This document shows positions 22,841 to 34,356 of a DNA stretch of 64,000 nt, piece after piece (the stretch's first letter is position 1; each line of letters opens with the position of its first letter). The stretch is taken from NCBI GenBank assembly GCA_900660155.1, contig CABFPE010000053.1, positions 884,774 to 948,773 on the forward strand, written 5' to 3'. Under the pieces are notes generated by a model, which was given only the letters and a program-made list of their open reading frames with translations, did not search any database and was not told the DNA's origin. The position numbers and the translations under genes are program-made. The stretch comes from Hofstenia miamia (lineage: Eukaryota; Xenacoelomorpha; Acoela; Hofsteniidae).

Positions 22841-24240
22841 ACAGCAGCAAAAAACAGCTTGCAAAAGAAGGATTTCAACATAAACCTACAGATAAAACAA
22901 TTCGGTTTTTGTATAAGAGGTTTTTGGAGACATGTTCACATGTTCTGTTGAAAACCAGAGTGCGAACAGGGAGAGCAAATTCGTCAGTAAATTCAAAAAA
23001 TGCGCAACAAGTTGCAATTTTAGAAAATAATTTTTTTTTACTCTGTTCCCGCAATTTGTAATATGCTTGATATATCGCATGGCTCTTCATTTACTATCCT
23101 TCATAAAATAATGAAATACAAAAAAATCTTTGAGCTTCAATTATATATCATATGCTCTCTGACTTGACTTTATGGATCGTATGAATTCTTGCCAGGAAAT
23201 TCTTAAGGAGAATGTGAAAAGTAACACTTTGAAATGGTGATGATGCTAATAACAAGATGGAACAATTTAAGCAAACTTTTAATTTTTACTGTTAATTGTA
23301 TATACGTTTCAGATTAATAGAAATATATTTTTGATGTTATGAACATAAAAATAGATGATGACCTTTTAAAGCTCGGTATATCACATAGGTGTGTAGAGAA
23401 AACCACAGTTGTAGTTTGATAGAAAAGCATAGAGTTGGCAAAAGAGAAATAGTGGAAGTTTAAGAACGGTGAAGTAATGCAAATTGCAGATGAATCAATA
23501 GGATAGGAGCAGAAACAGGAAGCATTTAGGGTACTGAGGCGAGAAGAGCGATAGTACAGAAGGAAGTATTTAGGAAAAAATAGAATCCTAAGGAAAGCTT
23601 TCAGAATCTTAGGAAACTGGTAATTCTCCCGAACTGAAAAGTGCCAACAACCTCAATTTGTGAAGCCACAGAGAGGAATAATGAAATGCTTACATTATAA
23701 TTTGGTTTAAAATCATACAAAACATTACCCATTAAATCGATGAATATTCTTCTGTGAGGAAATCAATTGTATCTAAAAATGTACAAAATTATAATACGAA
23801 AAATAAACAAGCTGTCAACTATGAGAGTGATGTTTTTGCAATGTTTAATATTTTCCAGAGAAATGAGATATAAATATTTGTAGATTTCGCATTTCCAAAT
23901 TATATACATACTTTGCAAGAAAAACCAATTATAACTTTTATCGTATTCAATATAAAATACATATCAAAAAATGATTTTATTAAAATAATGAAACTAAGAA
24001 ACGAAACAAACTACAAACTAATAAAATGATCACTTTTTATCTATACAGTAAAACATCTTCAGTCATAAATCTTGCGTATTTTCTCTGTACATGCTGAAAA
24101 AACGATTTGGATGAATAGAGTGATCCCTAACACAATTGAGTTATAATAAAAAAATTGAAATTTAATCAGTAAACCTATTGCTACTGCCCAAGAAAATACA
24201 GAAAAACAGTAATACCATATGGCAAAATGCTATATAATCT
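22841..24240. other. no gene; diffuse LINE-like debris
   Basis: Weak LINE-like wording around 23390-23640, but I could not align it to a named block. Otherwise AT-rich. Confidence 0.35.
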
Positions 24241-24252
24241 CAGTTAACAAAT

Positions 24253-24510
24253 TTGAATTTATACTTCGAAACCTTTCTACAGTATAGTAATAATCTTTTG
24301 GAAATAAATTGTCAAGAAACTCTAAAGTATATGGCTGCCAAACTTAAACAAAATCCGCAAATTGCAATAAACATATCCACTAGCACAGTACAGTGCCATC
24401 TTGATAGAGCCAACTTTACATTGAAAAAATACGACCAACCAAAGAGCATTTGTCGAATCCATTTAAAGGCCTACATGGATCATAGCACAAAATTACCAGG
24501 ATGGGACTAA
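24253..24510 (+). pseudogene. Tc1/mariner transposase fragment
   Basis: It encodes NCQETLKYMAAKLKQNPQIA and ISTSTVQCHLDRANFTLKKY. This is the second helix-turn-helix of Tc1-type transposases, where ISxSTVxRHL is conserved. The frame stops at 24508-24510, before any catalytic motif. No terminal repeats were found. Confidence 0.55.
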
Positions 24511-25035
24511 TTTAAATATGTTTTGCAAAAGGCTAGAGGGAAGGTAAATTTGAGGCCAGCGGCAGAACAACACTGCCAAATGTAGAGTGCACCTCTATCA
24601 AATCGAAGACCAAGGAGCTCAATGTAGTTAGGCAAGCTCAAATATTATAAGATCCACAAACTGGTATGTCCCTTATGCGTTATAGGCTGAATCAAGTGAA
24701 AGGAATTTTTGAAGATTTAATCATGTATATAATGGCCCTATTTGTGCAATTCGTTTTTTCAGCATTTACAGAGGCATTACACAAGAATAATGGCTGGAGA
24801 TGATTTACTGTCTGGAGAATAAAGTAAACATTGTATTAGTTTATTGTTTATTTTGTTTATTAGTTTATTTTTTTTTAACAAAATCATATTTACTTAAAAT
24901 TGAATGACTCATGTTTTCATTTAAATGCGTAAATTTTTAATTTGAATAGTTGATGTTTTAAATTGATTGTTTAAATTGATTCTGACAGGACTCAGTTAGT
25001 TTGCATTGACTCTGTATTTTCTGATGAACGTCCTG

Positions 25036-25037
<2 letters not shown>

Positions 25038-25082
<45 letters not shown>
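25038..25082. repeat. (AT)n microsatellite
   Basis: Pure AT dinucleotides directly before the reverse-transcriptase fragment. Confidence 0.9.
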
Positions 25083-25086
<4 letters not shown>

Positions 25087-25720
25087 ATTCATCAATGATT
25101 CTATGCCGCACGTTTCTGACTCTAATTCTGATTCCATGCTGTATGCTGATAACACTCGAATTTTCTCTTCTGTTTAGAATAGTGCACAGTCAAGCATTGT
25201 TCAGGCGGACCTCTGGTCATCTACTAATCGGCTTCCATTCAATATTTCCAAAACGGAAGCTCTTCATTTTCGTTCCTCTAAAAGCTTCTTACCTTCTCTT
25301 TTCTATCTAAATGATACTCCGATTCATTTTAACCGTAATGTTCGTGATCTTGGTGTAATAATTTCCTCCTCACGTTCATGGTCAAAACATGTCCAAATAA
25401 AAACCAAAAAGTTCCCTCTTCTCTCGATTTCCTTATGTTATCACTGCTGAGTTCCGTAATTATCCTTTGAAATTAATTACCTTTAAATCATACTGTCTCT
25501 CCACTTTGCTATAATTCCGAATTCTGGTATCAAAAATTCATCTTCTTGTTTTAAACTTGACAGGCTCTTGCATAGCGGCCTTCGCTGGATCTTCTTTTGT
25601 AACCAAGCTTACCTAAAGCTTCATCTTAAAACTAGTCTTTTGCCAATTTCCATGTTCCTCAAGTTTCTAGATCTCACTTTTCTTAACAATTTACTTCTTG
25701 ACATTTATTACTTCGATTTT
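25083..25720 (+). pseudogene. jockey/CR1-type LINE reverse-transcriptase fragment
   Basis: Reading across frame changes gives SMLYADNTRIFSS (the YADD catalytic box, here YADN), STNRLPFNISKTEALHF, LNDTPIHFNRNVRDLGVIIS and WSKHVQIKTKK, the thumb region of jockey/CR1 LINEs. Further on, YLKLHLKTSLLPISM fits the C-terminal end. It is 5'-truncated and frameshifted more than once. It belongs to a different clade from the central LINE. Confidence 0.7.
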
Positions 25721-26076
25721 TCCAATTTTCTTAAATTCTTAAATCCTACATATAATTCTAGTTCTTCCTCTAATGTCTTGTTTCATCTCCTTCGCATTTT
25801 AAAGCAACTTGTTGTCATAATTATGATCCCTCTTGCCAACATCATTATCTCAAATATAGAAATTGATCTTTGTTCTTATCCTCGAATTTTTAAAAATCAA
25901 CTCCTCACATTTCTTCTTTCTTCCTTATCGCAATTTGGTCTTCAATATAAATGCGATTATTCCCATTCTGTACACACTCCTCCTGTCACTAATTGCCCTG
26001 ATTTTTCATATTTTTCTCTGCATAAATGCATTTTAAATATATTTGTATACATTACACCCCTTTGCAGTACAATACA

Positions 26077-26078
<2 letters not shown>

Positions 26079-26130
<52 letters not shown>

Positions 26131-26340
26131 TTGCATCTCACAGCTTCATGCTGGTATCCCTCTCAGCTCGGGGAACTCACCAGTTCCCAGGGAGTCTGAG
26201 AGCTTTTCTCAGGACTCTAGCTGTTCCTAACAATGCTGCCTTCTGTGCTACTGCTCCTCCCCACTTTGGTACTCCCAACTCCTCCAAGTATCTCTTATGC
26301 TCCTACTACTACCGGGACTACTTCAACCTTCTTTATATAG
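26079..26340 (-). mobile_element. LINE 3'-end fragment with (AAT)n tail
   Basis: On the minus strand, a stretch with CAGCTAGAGTCCTGAGAAAA and TCTCAGACTCCCTGGGAAC runs into (AAT)n, seen as (ATT)n on the plus strand at 26079-26130. This is the layout of R2/NeSL-type LINE 3' ends. The microsatellite may instead be the tail of the plus-strand jockey/CR1 fragment. Confidence 0.4.
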
Positions 26341-26508
26341 CGAATTCAAAATTAAGAAATGACTTATTTTCTTATTTAGTCGAAAAGATGAAGGTCGGAT
26401 ACTTTTTAGACAGATCTTGTATATAGGAAGATCCTTGGTATAACATTTCAGCAAAATATGCAATTCTATTTACACATTGAGGATTTATTCAAATCTCTCA
26501 GTAGTATG

Positions 26509-26809
26509 CAAATCTCATGACAAAAAAAACTCCCAACGAAGTGATGTTGAAATTCTACTATTCATAGTTTCCATAAGTTTTACTATATTTAACGGTGCTG
26601 CTCAGGTGTGTTGGTTTATTCGTTACTACACATATCTAGCTGGATACAAATGTTCAATGCTATATCTTCTATCTGTTATGTTTGAAAATTTTGCACATGT
26701 CATTAACAATGGAATAAATTTTTTTCTATATATTTTGATGGGAAGAACGTTTAGAAGTGTTTTCCTCTCGTTGTGTAGCAAATGCACAAGAAATAAATCT
26801 ATTTTATAA
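26509..26809 (+). pseudogene. class A GPCR, C-terminal part only (left arm)
   Basis: It encodes the third intracellular loop (KSHDKKNSQRSDVEI), TM6, TM7 with NGINFFLYILMGRTFR, and the short tail to TAA at 26807-26809. Upstream of 26509 the sequence departs abruptly from the right-arm copy, so TM3-TM5 are missing. Unless another exon is spliced in, this copy cannot make a receptor. The 301 bp from 26509 to 26809 mirror 47380-47680. Confidence 0.78.
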
Positions 26810-27302
26810 ATTGCAATTTGTTGAAAGTTTAGATGTTGTGGCTTTTTGTCCAATTAAATACCTTGAATATAAAGTTATAGATTTTCAAAAAATTTGAATA
26901 AAAAAATATTTATCATTAGACCATAATAAGTAATGTAGTCACGAATAGGGGACTTTGCAGTATAAAAATATCATAGATTTGCTGTATGTATTTATAAAAG
27001 TTAGACATTTTTTAAAATAAGTTAAATACTATTACTTAACGCAGTTTTGCAAACGAATTACTTGTAAAATTGGTGCTGTAAAGTCATAGTTTGCGGTGTT
27101 ATTCTAAACATGCTGCTTTTGCTGTTTCAACGCAGATAGCATGTATTTGATTGAGTCGTCCATAGTGTTGTAAATTATTAACTATTTATTTAAGTTTATT
27201 TACTCTACATTAATATGTGGTTTTTGTTTAAAATTTGATTGTAAAATACAATATTTATTTTGCCCTGATTTGTAAGCAGAAATGTTAATAACTGAATTAC
27301 AA

Positions 27303-27338
<36 letters not shown>

Positions 27339-28916
27339 TGCAATGTTAAACTAGAGAAAAATAAAATATTGTAACTTTCAACAATTATTGTAGATTCCAA
27401 AAAATTGCAGAATGGGTCTCAAAGATCAATTTAAATAAATTTATAAGTAGCGCGACTTAAATTTTAGACTATTCAAAAAATTGCGAGGTGTGAAAATAGC
27501 GCTTCATGCAACATGCACTAGAATTTTTAAGAAATTTTCTTGCAATTTTCGCGAGTAAATTTGAAATTTTCAGATTTCAAAATTTTATTTTTCTAGTTGT
27601 ACGCAGTGTTTTACATAATTAATTGAAGGTATTTTGGGCTGACTATGAATTATTGTAAATTTTTTGCAATTATTTCTGTGTGTACGACTTTGAGGTAAAT
27701 CTATATTTAGTGTCCTTTACTTTAAAAACATTTGAAATCAATTTTATTTATCAGAAAAGGTTCAACATATCTAAAGTTTATTTGTTGTGAAAGATCTACT
27801 TAATGTGAAATATGCAATCTTTTCTTATAATGTATTTACACTAGAAACAACTTATTTTTTATAAAAAGACATTCAAACATGCCGATAGCATCAAATTTAA
27901 TATTTGAAATAATATATCCACCAGAATAGGCAATTCAACTAGAAGCAATTAACTCTCTTCCAATTGTTTTAATCGCATTACTGACTGATATGCCGTTTAC
28001 AACAGTGGCGTTAAACCCGATGTTTCTCGAAAATCTAAATTTTTTCATGTTATGTTTTAAGTTTTTGTGTATCCTTAAATATTTTCAAAACCTACATTTC
28101 TTCGTGCAATATTTTTATGTTTTTATGTGTGTTTTTTAATTTTCGTTACACTTTTGGAACATTAAAAAACAAATTGTAAAAAGTTTGAAATAGAGATGAA
28201 GCGCAACTGCAAAAATGGAAACTGTGGAATTTAATTAAAAGCCAAAGTGAAACCTAACATATTTTTGCAAAATACGAATTTTTGCACTCATGTCAAATGG
28301 GCAATATTTGATTGACTCATAGAAACTGCTGTTGAATTTTATAAATGAGGTTGATATCAATTTTTATTGAAAGACTAATTAGAAATGTAGATTCTTTGTG
28401 ATGCTCTTTTGTCAATGCGCATAGCGTCCGTGCAAAGTTATCTTAAGCAAACTCTGAAAAATTACTAAGAAAATGCTTGAATAACAGAATCTTTTTGCCA
28501 GATTCCGTACTGAAATCTACAAATTATTGGTGAATTTGTACCCATGAAATGTTCACCCATATTTAATCTTCATGATTTTTAAATTCAATGGGGCTATCAC
28601 CTAACCTCATATATTTTATTGAAAGGATAATTTGCACAAAGACCGTGGGCAAATCAGAGATTATAGCACCTACAAAAACTTCCAACGGAGCAGAACTATA
28701 TAACAAATGAAAGGCGAGACACTTCTCTATTGCGTTGTTTTTTCAGATTTTGGATATCTTTTTTAGTTCGTTAGTTACGAGCACTTGAAATATTTTTGAA
28801 GAAATCATCATTATAAACAGCCTTGAGTGAATATGCTCGAACTTAATGTTGAATATTTGTGCTAACGCAACTCCTGTCGCTGAAGAATTTTAAATGGGGC
28901 GATTTCTTTGTCTTTT

Positions 28917-28960
<44 letters not shown>

Positions 28961-29246
28961 TCCCAAAGCCATTGAGCTAAGTCAGACACAGCATCATTAG
29001 TGAACCATCAGATGTGGAGAATCCGCGTAAAGAGTCACTTTAATGAACGAGCGTTATATGTCAGAGAAGACACTCACTATTCTATGGTGCCCCTTTGATT
29101 TTGCATTTCTTTATTAGTCTGTGAGTTATTAGATTATAAATTTTGTAAGGAATCATAAAAAATGTTTAGAAGTCCCGAAGCTATTCAAGATTAATTATTT
29201 TTAGTATCTTACAAGTGCTCTCATAAAATAAAATTTCGAACATCTA
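26810..29246. other. no gene recognised; AT-rich, two (AT)n tracts
   Basis: (AT)n tracts lie at about 27305-27338 and 28925-28957. No open frame, transposon end or RNA gene could be supported. It mirrors 44943-47379. Confidence 0.55.
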
Positions 29247-29929
29247 CACCTTTTTCCAATTAAATTGGCACAACTAACATTTAAATTGTCACAACTAACA
29301 TTTAATTTGTCACAACTAACATTTAAATTGGCACAACTAACATTTAAATCTGCACAACTAACTTATAATTTGTCACAATTGTAAATCATAAATTTAATTA
29401 CTAATCTGTATTGTTTATGGGGTATCAAAACAAAAGATTTATCTCTTCCGCTTAATTGGCAGGGTTTTTTAAATTTTGCGAAGTTTCAATTAAAACAAGA
29501 AGACAAACATTTAACATATATTGATACAAAAATAACAAGCAACAATTGTTTTTGTGTATTTTGGCATTTGTATAAAAGAAAAATTATTTAGTTTTTTTTC
29601 ATATATAAATATATCAATGCCTTTTTTATAAATATATATTTGTATATATTACATAATATGAATTAATAAATATAATTTGTTTTCAATGTGTATATACAGT
29701 TGTCAGAGAAGTGGGTTAGATTCCTAATTTAAAAAAACATTCTAATTTTTGAACTCGAAGTTCAAATTTAAAAATCTCTCCAATTAAGCGGAAAAGCTAA
29801 ATCTTTTGTTTTAATACCCCTAAAACAATAAAGATTAGTAATTAAATTTATGATTTACAATTGTGACAAATTAAAAGTTAGTTGTGACAAATTGAATGTT
29901 AGTTGTGCCAATTTAATTGGAAAAAGGTG
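29247..29929. mobile_element. MITE with long inverted repeats made partly of a 21-bp tandem repeat
   Basis: TA flanks both ends (29245-29246, 29930-29931). The ends read CACCTTTTTCCAATTAAATT in both orientations. Inside each end comes a 21-bp unit (GCACAACTAACATTTAAAT and variants), then a shared block with AATTGTAAATCATAAATTTA. The left end has five full units and a partial one; the right end has two and a partial one. TA duplication suggests a Tc1/mariner-mobilised element. No coding capacity. Confidence 0.85.
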
Positions 29930-29931
29930 TA

Positions 29932-31155
29932 GTTCCTCTTAATATTTAAGGAGCTTGACACTTCTGGCAGGCAACATTTAATTCTTAACTCATTTGATAT
30001 TAACCTTAAATTCATTAGGAATTTTTCAAAATCTGTGATTTTTCTAAACGTTAATAACTCAGGTACTAATGAAAGTATCTAAAATCTGAAAACAAAATAA
30101 GGTAGAGAATTTGCATTTATTCTACTTTAATTTGCTACCTGGCGCGATCCCGTCCAGGTACGACCATCTTTGACTTTGCTTCAACGTATCTCAAACAGTT
30201 TTTCTTCAAAAACCAAAGTATTTTAGGGTGTTTCTTGTCTACATGGCCATTAGACAGACTCATTATCTGAATATTAGGAATGGCTAGAATTTTGAATTTT
30301 TTACAAAAATGTTAATGTTTTCATATAATTCTGGAGCAGGAATAATTCTTAGCACAAAACATTATTACATGAATGTGCGCAAACCCATAGATGTGTCAAT
30401 CTCAAAGACATTCAATATTTCTTCACAGGCTTCAGAAAACTTCTTCAAAATTATTGACAACGTGGTTTGTTACTTTAAGGAAAAAGTTTTTGTTGTAGGG
30501 TTAAGTTGGATGTTTGATATTTTCTAAATTGTACTGAATCTTGTGCATAGTTAAAATCATGTTGAGTGTTCACCATTTCAAGGGATCACATTAGAAAATA
30601 TTCCAATATTCCGTAATTGAGTAATAGGTCTGAGGTAGTTGTTTGAAAATATGGATAAAATGTTCTGTAGGCCTAAAGTTCACGATCTCTTAGGATTGTC
30701 GTACACTCACGGTAAGTAAAGTAAAGTAAGGTAAAAAAATTTTACTTACTGCGAGTGTAAGAGATCTTAAGTAAAGTAAAGTAAGGTTTCAAGTAGATAA
30801 TTATAATTACACTATCCGTTCTGTTCGATTTTTAAGTAAAGCTTTACGGCAGTGTACGAGGCCTTAAGTAAAGTAAAGTAAAGTAAGGTAATGTTGCTGC
30901 ATTTGGATAGACAAATTTTGATAATGTAAATAGGGCCGTTTACACGAGATGGATGATCCGTTAAAAAGCGAATGATGCGGCTAGGCGCATTAAAGGCGTC
31001 TACATGAGCTTCGCTTTATTTACCGTATTATCTCGATTTAATTGCTCCTTCGGAGCAGAATAGAAGACGTTAAACTCAGCGAAAATTCCTATTGGCCTAT
31101 TGTAGAATTGCGAGATTGATTAGGGTCAACAGTAAATCCAGTTTTTTGAATCCCA
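29932..31155. other. no gene; contains AAGTAAAG repeat tract
   Basis: AT-rich sequence. At 30710-30890 AAGTAAAGTAAAGTAAGG occurs three times around an inverted copy. GTCGTACACTCACGGTAAG (30699 on) and the inverse of CTTTACGGCAGTGTACGAGG match, suggesting a small MITE. 30935-31110 has a GC-richer stretch starting GGGCCGTTTACACGAG of unknown class. Confidence 0.4.
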
Positions 31156-31159
31156 TTAA

Positions 31160-32885
31160 CACTAGAACGTCCATTCCGTCATTTCCGACGAAATTCATTT
31201 TCATTTCAAAAATTCATATACAAAATGAGGGAGCCTGGAAGCCAAATTGAGTGATATCGTTTTCAGATTGTTACCCTTAATATGTACATGTTTAATTATT
31301 TTAACACTATAAAATTTTTCACAATTCTCTTGAAAAGAAATGTTTACTTAGAATGGCAATTTCGTCTAATTGACGAAACAATATTATTTACATGAAATCA
31401 TACATATATCTAAGTATACTAATTGACGGCAAACATCTTCCAGTAATGTTGTATTTTAACACACTGTAACTCCGTGTCTTTCAAACAAGCAAGCATTCAT
31501 GGCGTCACAATGAATATAACATAGATATAAGATGATGCCATCATTGATCTGGCAAAGTCTCTTCTGATATCAAATACAGCAATGGATTGTACTCTGCGGT
31601 CAACGTCAAAAAAGCTATCTCCGTGTTTGAAAAGTTGAACTTCTGAGCATAAAAGGGATACTTCTCTATTGTGATTTTGAAGTGACAAGTGAAGAAAAAG
31701 AAAAATATTTTGATGCTGTCAAAAATGCGTAACAACTATGTGATGATACTATCAAAAGAAAACCCTATTCTATTCTCTTCCATTTTGACTAGAAAGTCAA
31801 TGTTGATACAGTTGATGAGATGCTGAGATTTTATGTCATGTGATGTGCATCAAGTACAGTTCTGTGGTACCACAAAAATCTTGCCTAGATCCCGTCCGGT
31901 ACTGTACCGTTTAAAATTTCTTGTTATCAGTACTGTCTCAGTGCCGTAAATCCTATTACCAGTGCTGTTGGGCACCCGGTAGCAGTACGTCAAAACGTTC
32001 AAAACAAAAAGCAAAAAAACGGAAAATAATGCATCTATTTCACAAAAGCAACAGTTCATTAACCCAGAAGCGCTAAATAACTGTTCTGATATAGCTCAGA
32101 AGCTTGAATAAGCAAATATGATCGAACTGAAGACCTGGTGCAGTAAGGATTTTGAAGATAGTACTAGTCCGGTACTGTACAGCTAGTCTGGTACCGACGA
32201 CGGAACTGGTACAAGGAACATGAGCGGAGCAGTATTGGGAGGACAAACTTTTAGCATGAAGAGATGGCCAATGTCTGCTTGGGAAAATTTACATGACATT
32301 CCACTATTGAATTCAAGTATCTGCTTTAAACAAGAACCAAGTTCAAATATTCCCTGGAAACGATTCCCATGAATGAAGTGGAGTAATTGCGTTTTTACAA
32401 AAGACCAAACAATTTCTCAATAATATGAATTCCTTCACAAAGCATAAATGCTATGTAGAAAAACAAGAGATGTGCAAGGCCCAGGTTGTGTTTAACATTT
32501 ATAAGTGTTAGATATTGTACCAGTGAAATTGCAATGTTTTATTTATAAAGTTTTTTCATTTCTTTTTGCATTGTGTTAGTATAGATACTACGTACATTAT
32601 ATGCCTTGTAATTGATATATGTTCTGTTTGCTATAAAAAGTTTTTTTTTCATTGTATCGCAAATACATAAATAATAACCATATACATCTAAAATAGAAAC
32701 ATAGATAACATTTTTAAAATGATAAATTTATAAATTAAAGCAAAAATTCATAAAATATATAATAAAAAACAAGTGAAGTAACATTTTGGTAAGAAAAAAT
32801 GTAACTTAGCACACATAAAATTAGATTTCGTCAAAACTTTCGAAGTTGCCGTTAAAAGTAGGACAAAATAACGGACATCCTAGTG
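31160..32885. mobile_element. piggyBac-like element
   Basis: TTAA lies at 31156-31159 and 32886-32889. The termini, CACTAGAACGTCCATTCCGT and CACTAGGATGTCCGTTATTT (inverted), are similar and start with C, as in piggyBac (TTAA-CCCTAG type). The length is 1726 bp. I could not recognise a transposase frame. An inner part (about 31860-32215) with repeated GTACTGTACCG/CGGTACTGTAC words may be a further insertion. Confidence 0.72.
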
Positions 32886-32889
32886 TTAA

Positions 32890-33849
32890 GGTTGCTCCAT
32901 AGCTATAGAAAGTTTGACACGAAACCTAATTGGTCTCTGATTCCAACAAAACAAAACGTTCGGTAGCTAAACGTAACTGGATTTTTTAGAGCAGTTGTGT
33001 TGACCAATTCCACACGCCATCATGCCGAAGATCCATCCCCTGTAAATTAGTTTGGAAAATTTGCCTTGAATATCTGTTCTCATTAATGTAGTTTTTATAC
33101 ATATTTTAAAGCATGTTTTCGAAATTTCCTAACATTATTTGACGACGAATATTTTCGGATATTTTTAAGCACATATATCGGGGCCCTAACCATAATTGAC
33201 CGCACACCAAACAGTATGAAAATAATTAAAATAAAATTTCACTGCACTGATTTTATGACATGGAAAAATAAATATATTACATTAATTCGTCTTCTGAAGT
33301 TAGCTTCTTACGTTACAATGTAATGTACACAAGTATTATATTATTAATAATGCAAAAAATTGATGAAAACAATGATTTTTACGTGTAATATTTTATGTAC
33401 TGCTTTGTAATTTCTATGATAAATCTACATGTGAAGGTTAATATTACACCAAACACAAATACATAGATATATAGAATAGACCTAATGTACATCCAACAAA
33501 TGATTTTGAGAATATAGATCCTCGAGTAACAACGACAAATATTCATGCAGAGCCCGTATACACGTCCCTTGCCCGTAGTATAGAAGCCTGTGACCGTACA
33601 TGTTTGTCCATGCCCGCTATGGGCCCACCCCAGTTTATTCTAATTAAAAAACATTACAGGTTAAACTACTTATTTATACATAATGTCATGATCATTACCT
33701 GTAGCTTGTTTACAATTCAATTTTAATTTTCTCGCAAAGTTCAAAAGTTTAATATAAGCAACGTTAAATTTACACTTGTTCAAATAATTAATTTAGAAAT
33801 TACAGAATTTGCAAATATATAAAAATAGATCAAATAAATCACTTAACAT
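32890..33849. other. no gene recognised
   Basis: AT-rich DNA with one GC-richer patch at 33540-33640. Nothing supportable. Confidence 0.45.
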
Positions 33850-34285
33850 CAGAGTACTCATACATAGGGTCTATCTTTTGGACCGGAAACCCGACCCGTA
33901 ACAACCACAATCTTACTGGACCCGAGATGACCCGAATTTTTTTAGTAAGACCCGAACCTGGCCCGAAGCTCAAACTTTTTCGAAATGGGATCCGAACGCT
34001 ACCCGATTATTTTCTGAAGCCATACCGAAATTGTGTAGAACACAATTAAAAAAGATCGATTTTTTCTTGAACTAGCTAAACAGTTTGAAATTTACCCAAA
34101 ATTTTATATCCAGTGTAAACAAACAAACAAAAAAACAAATAGTTGAATTGATGAATATTGAGAATATTGATTTTAAACTGTTCCCAAGGACCCGAGATCC
34201 GAAATTGGGCCCGCATCCGGGTCGAAATGAGACCCGAAGCTGACCCAAGATCTGACCCGAAATCGGGCCGGGTCTGAGAACTCTG
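33850..34285. mobile_element. small non-autonomous hAT element
   Basis: The ends CAGAGTACTCATAC and CAGAGTTCTCAGAC (inverted) are flanked by CTTAACAT and CTTAACAC, an 8-bp duplication with one change. The interior is rich in GACCCGA/TCGGGTC words near both ends. 436 bp, non-coding. Confidence 0.72.
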
Positions 34286-34356
34286 CTTAACACTACAAAA
34301 CATAAAACTATGATATATATTAAACATATATAATTACTATTATTAATATAATGTTA

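Larger units (their letters stand above)
20737..26508. other. left-arm-only insert of 5772 bp
   Basis: This segment has no counterpart in the right arm, where 47681-53284 lies at the same place. Its stretch 20737-21480 is AT-rich with nothing recognised; the rest is mostly LINE, hAT and Tc1 debris. Confidence 0.8.

Noticed and set aside
29247-29400. CRISPR-like array
   Set aside because: The 21-bp units are contiguous without spacers and belong to the MITE end; the genome is eukaryotic.
31850-32230. Separate nested hAT element inside the piggyBac-like element
   Set aside because: GTACTGTACCG words occur on both sides, but I could not define matching ends or a target duplication.
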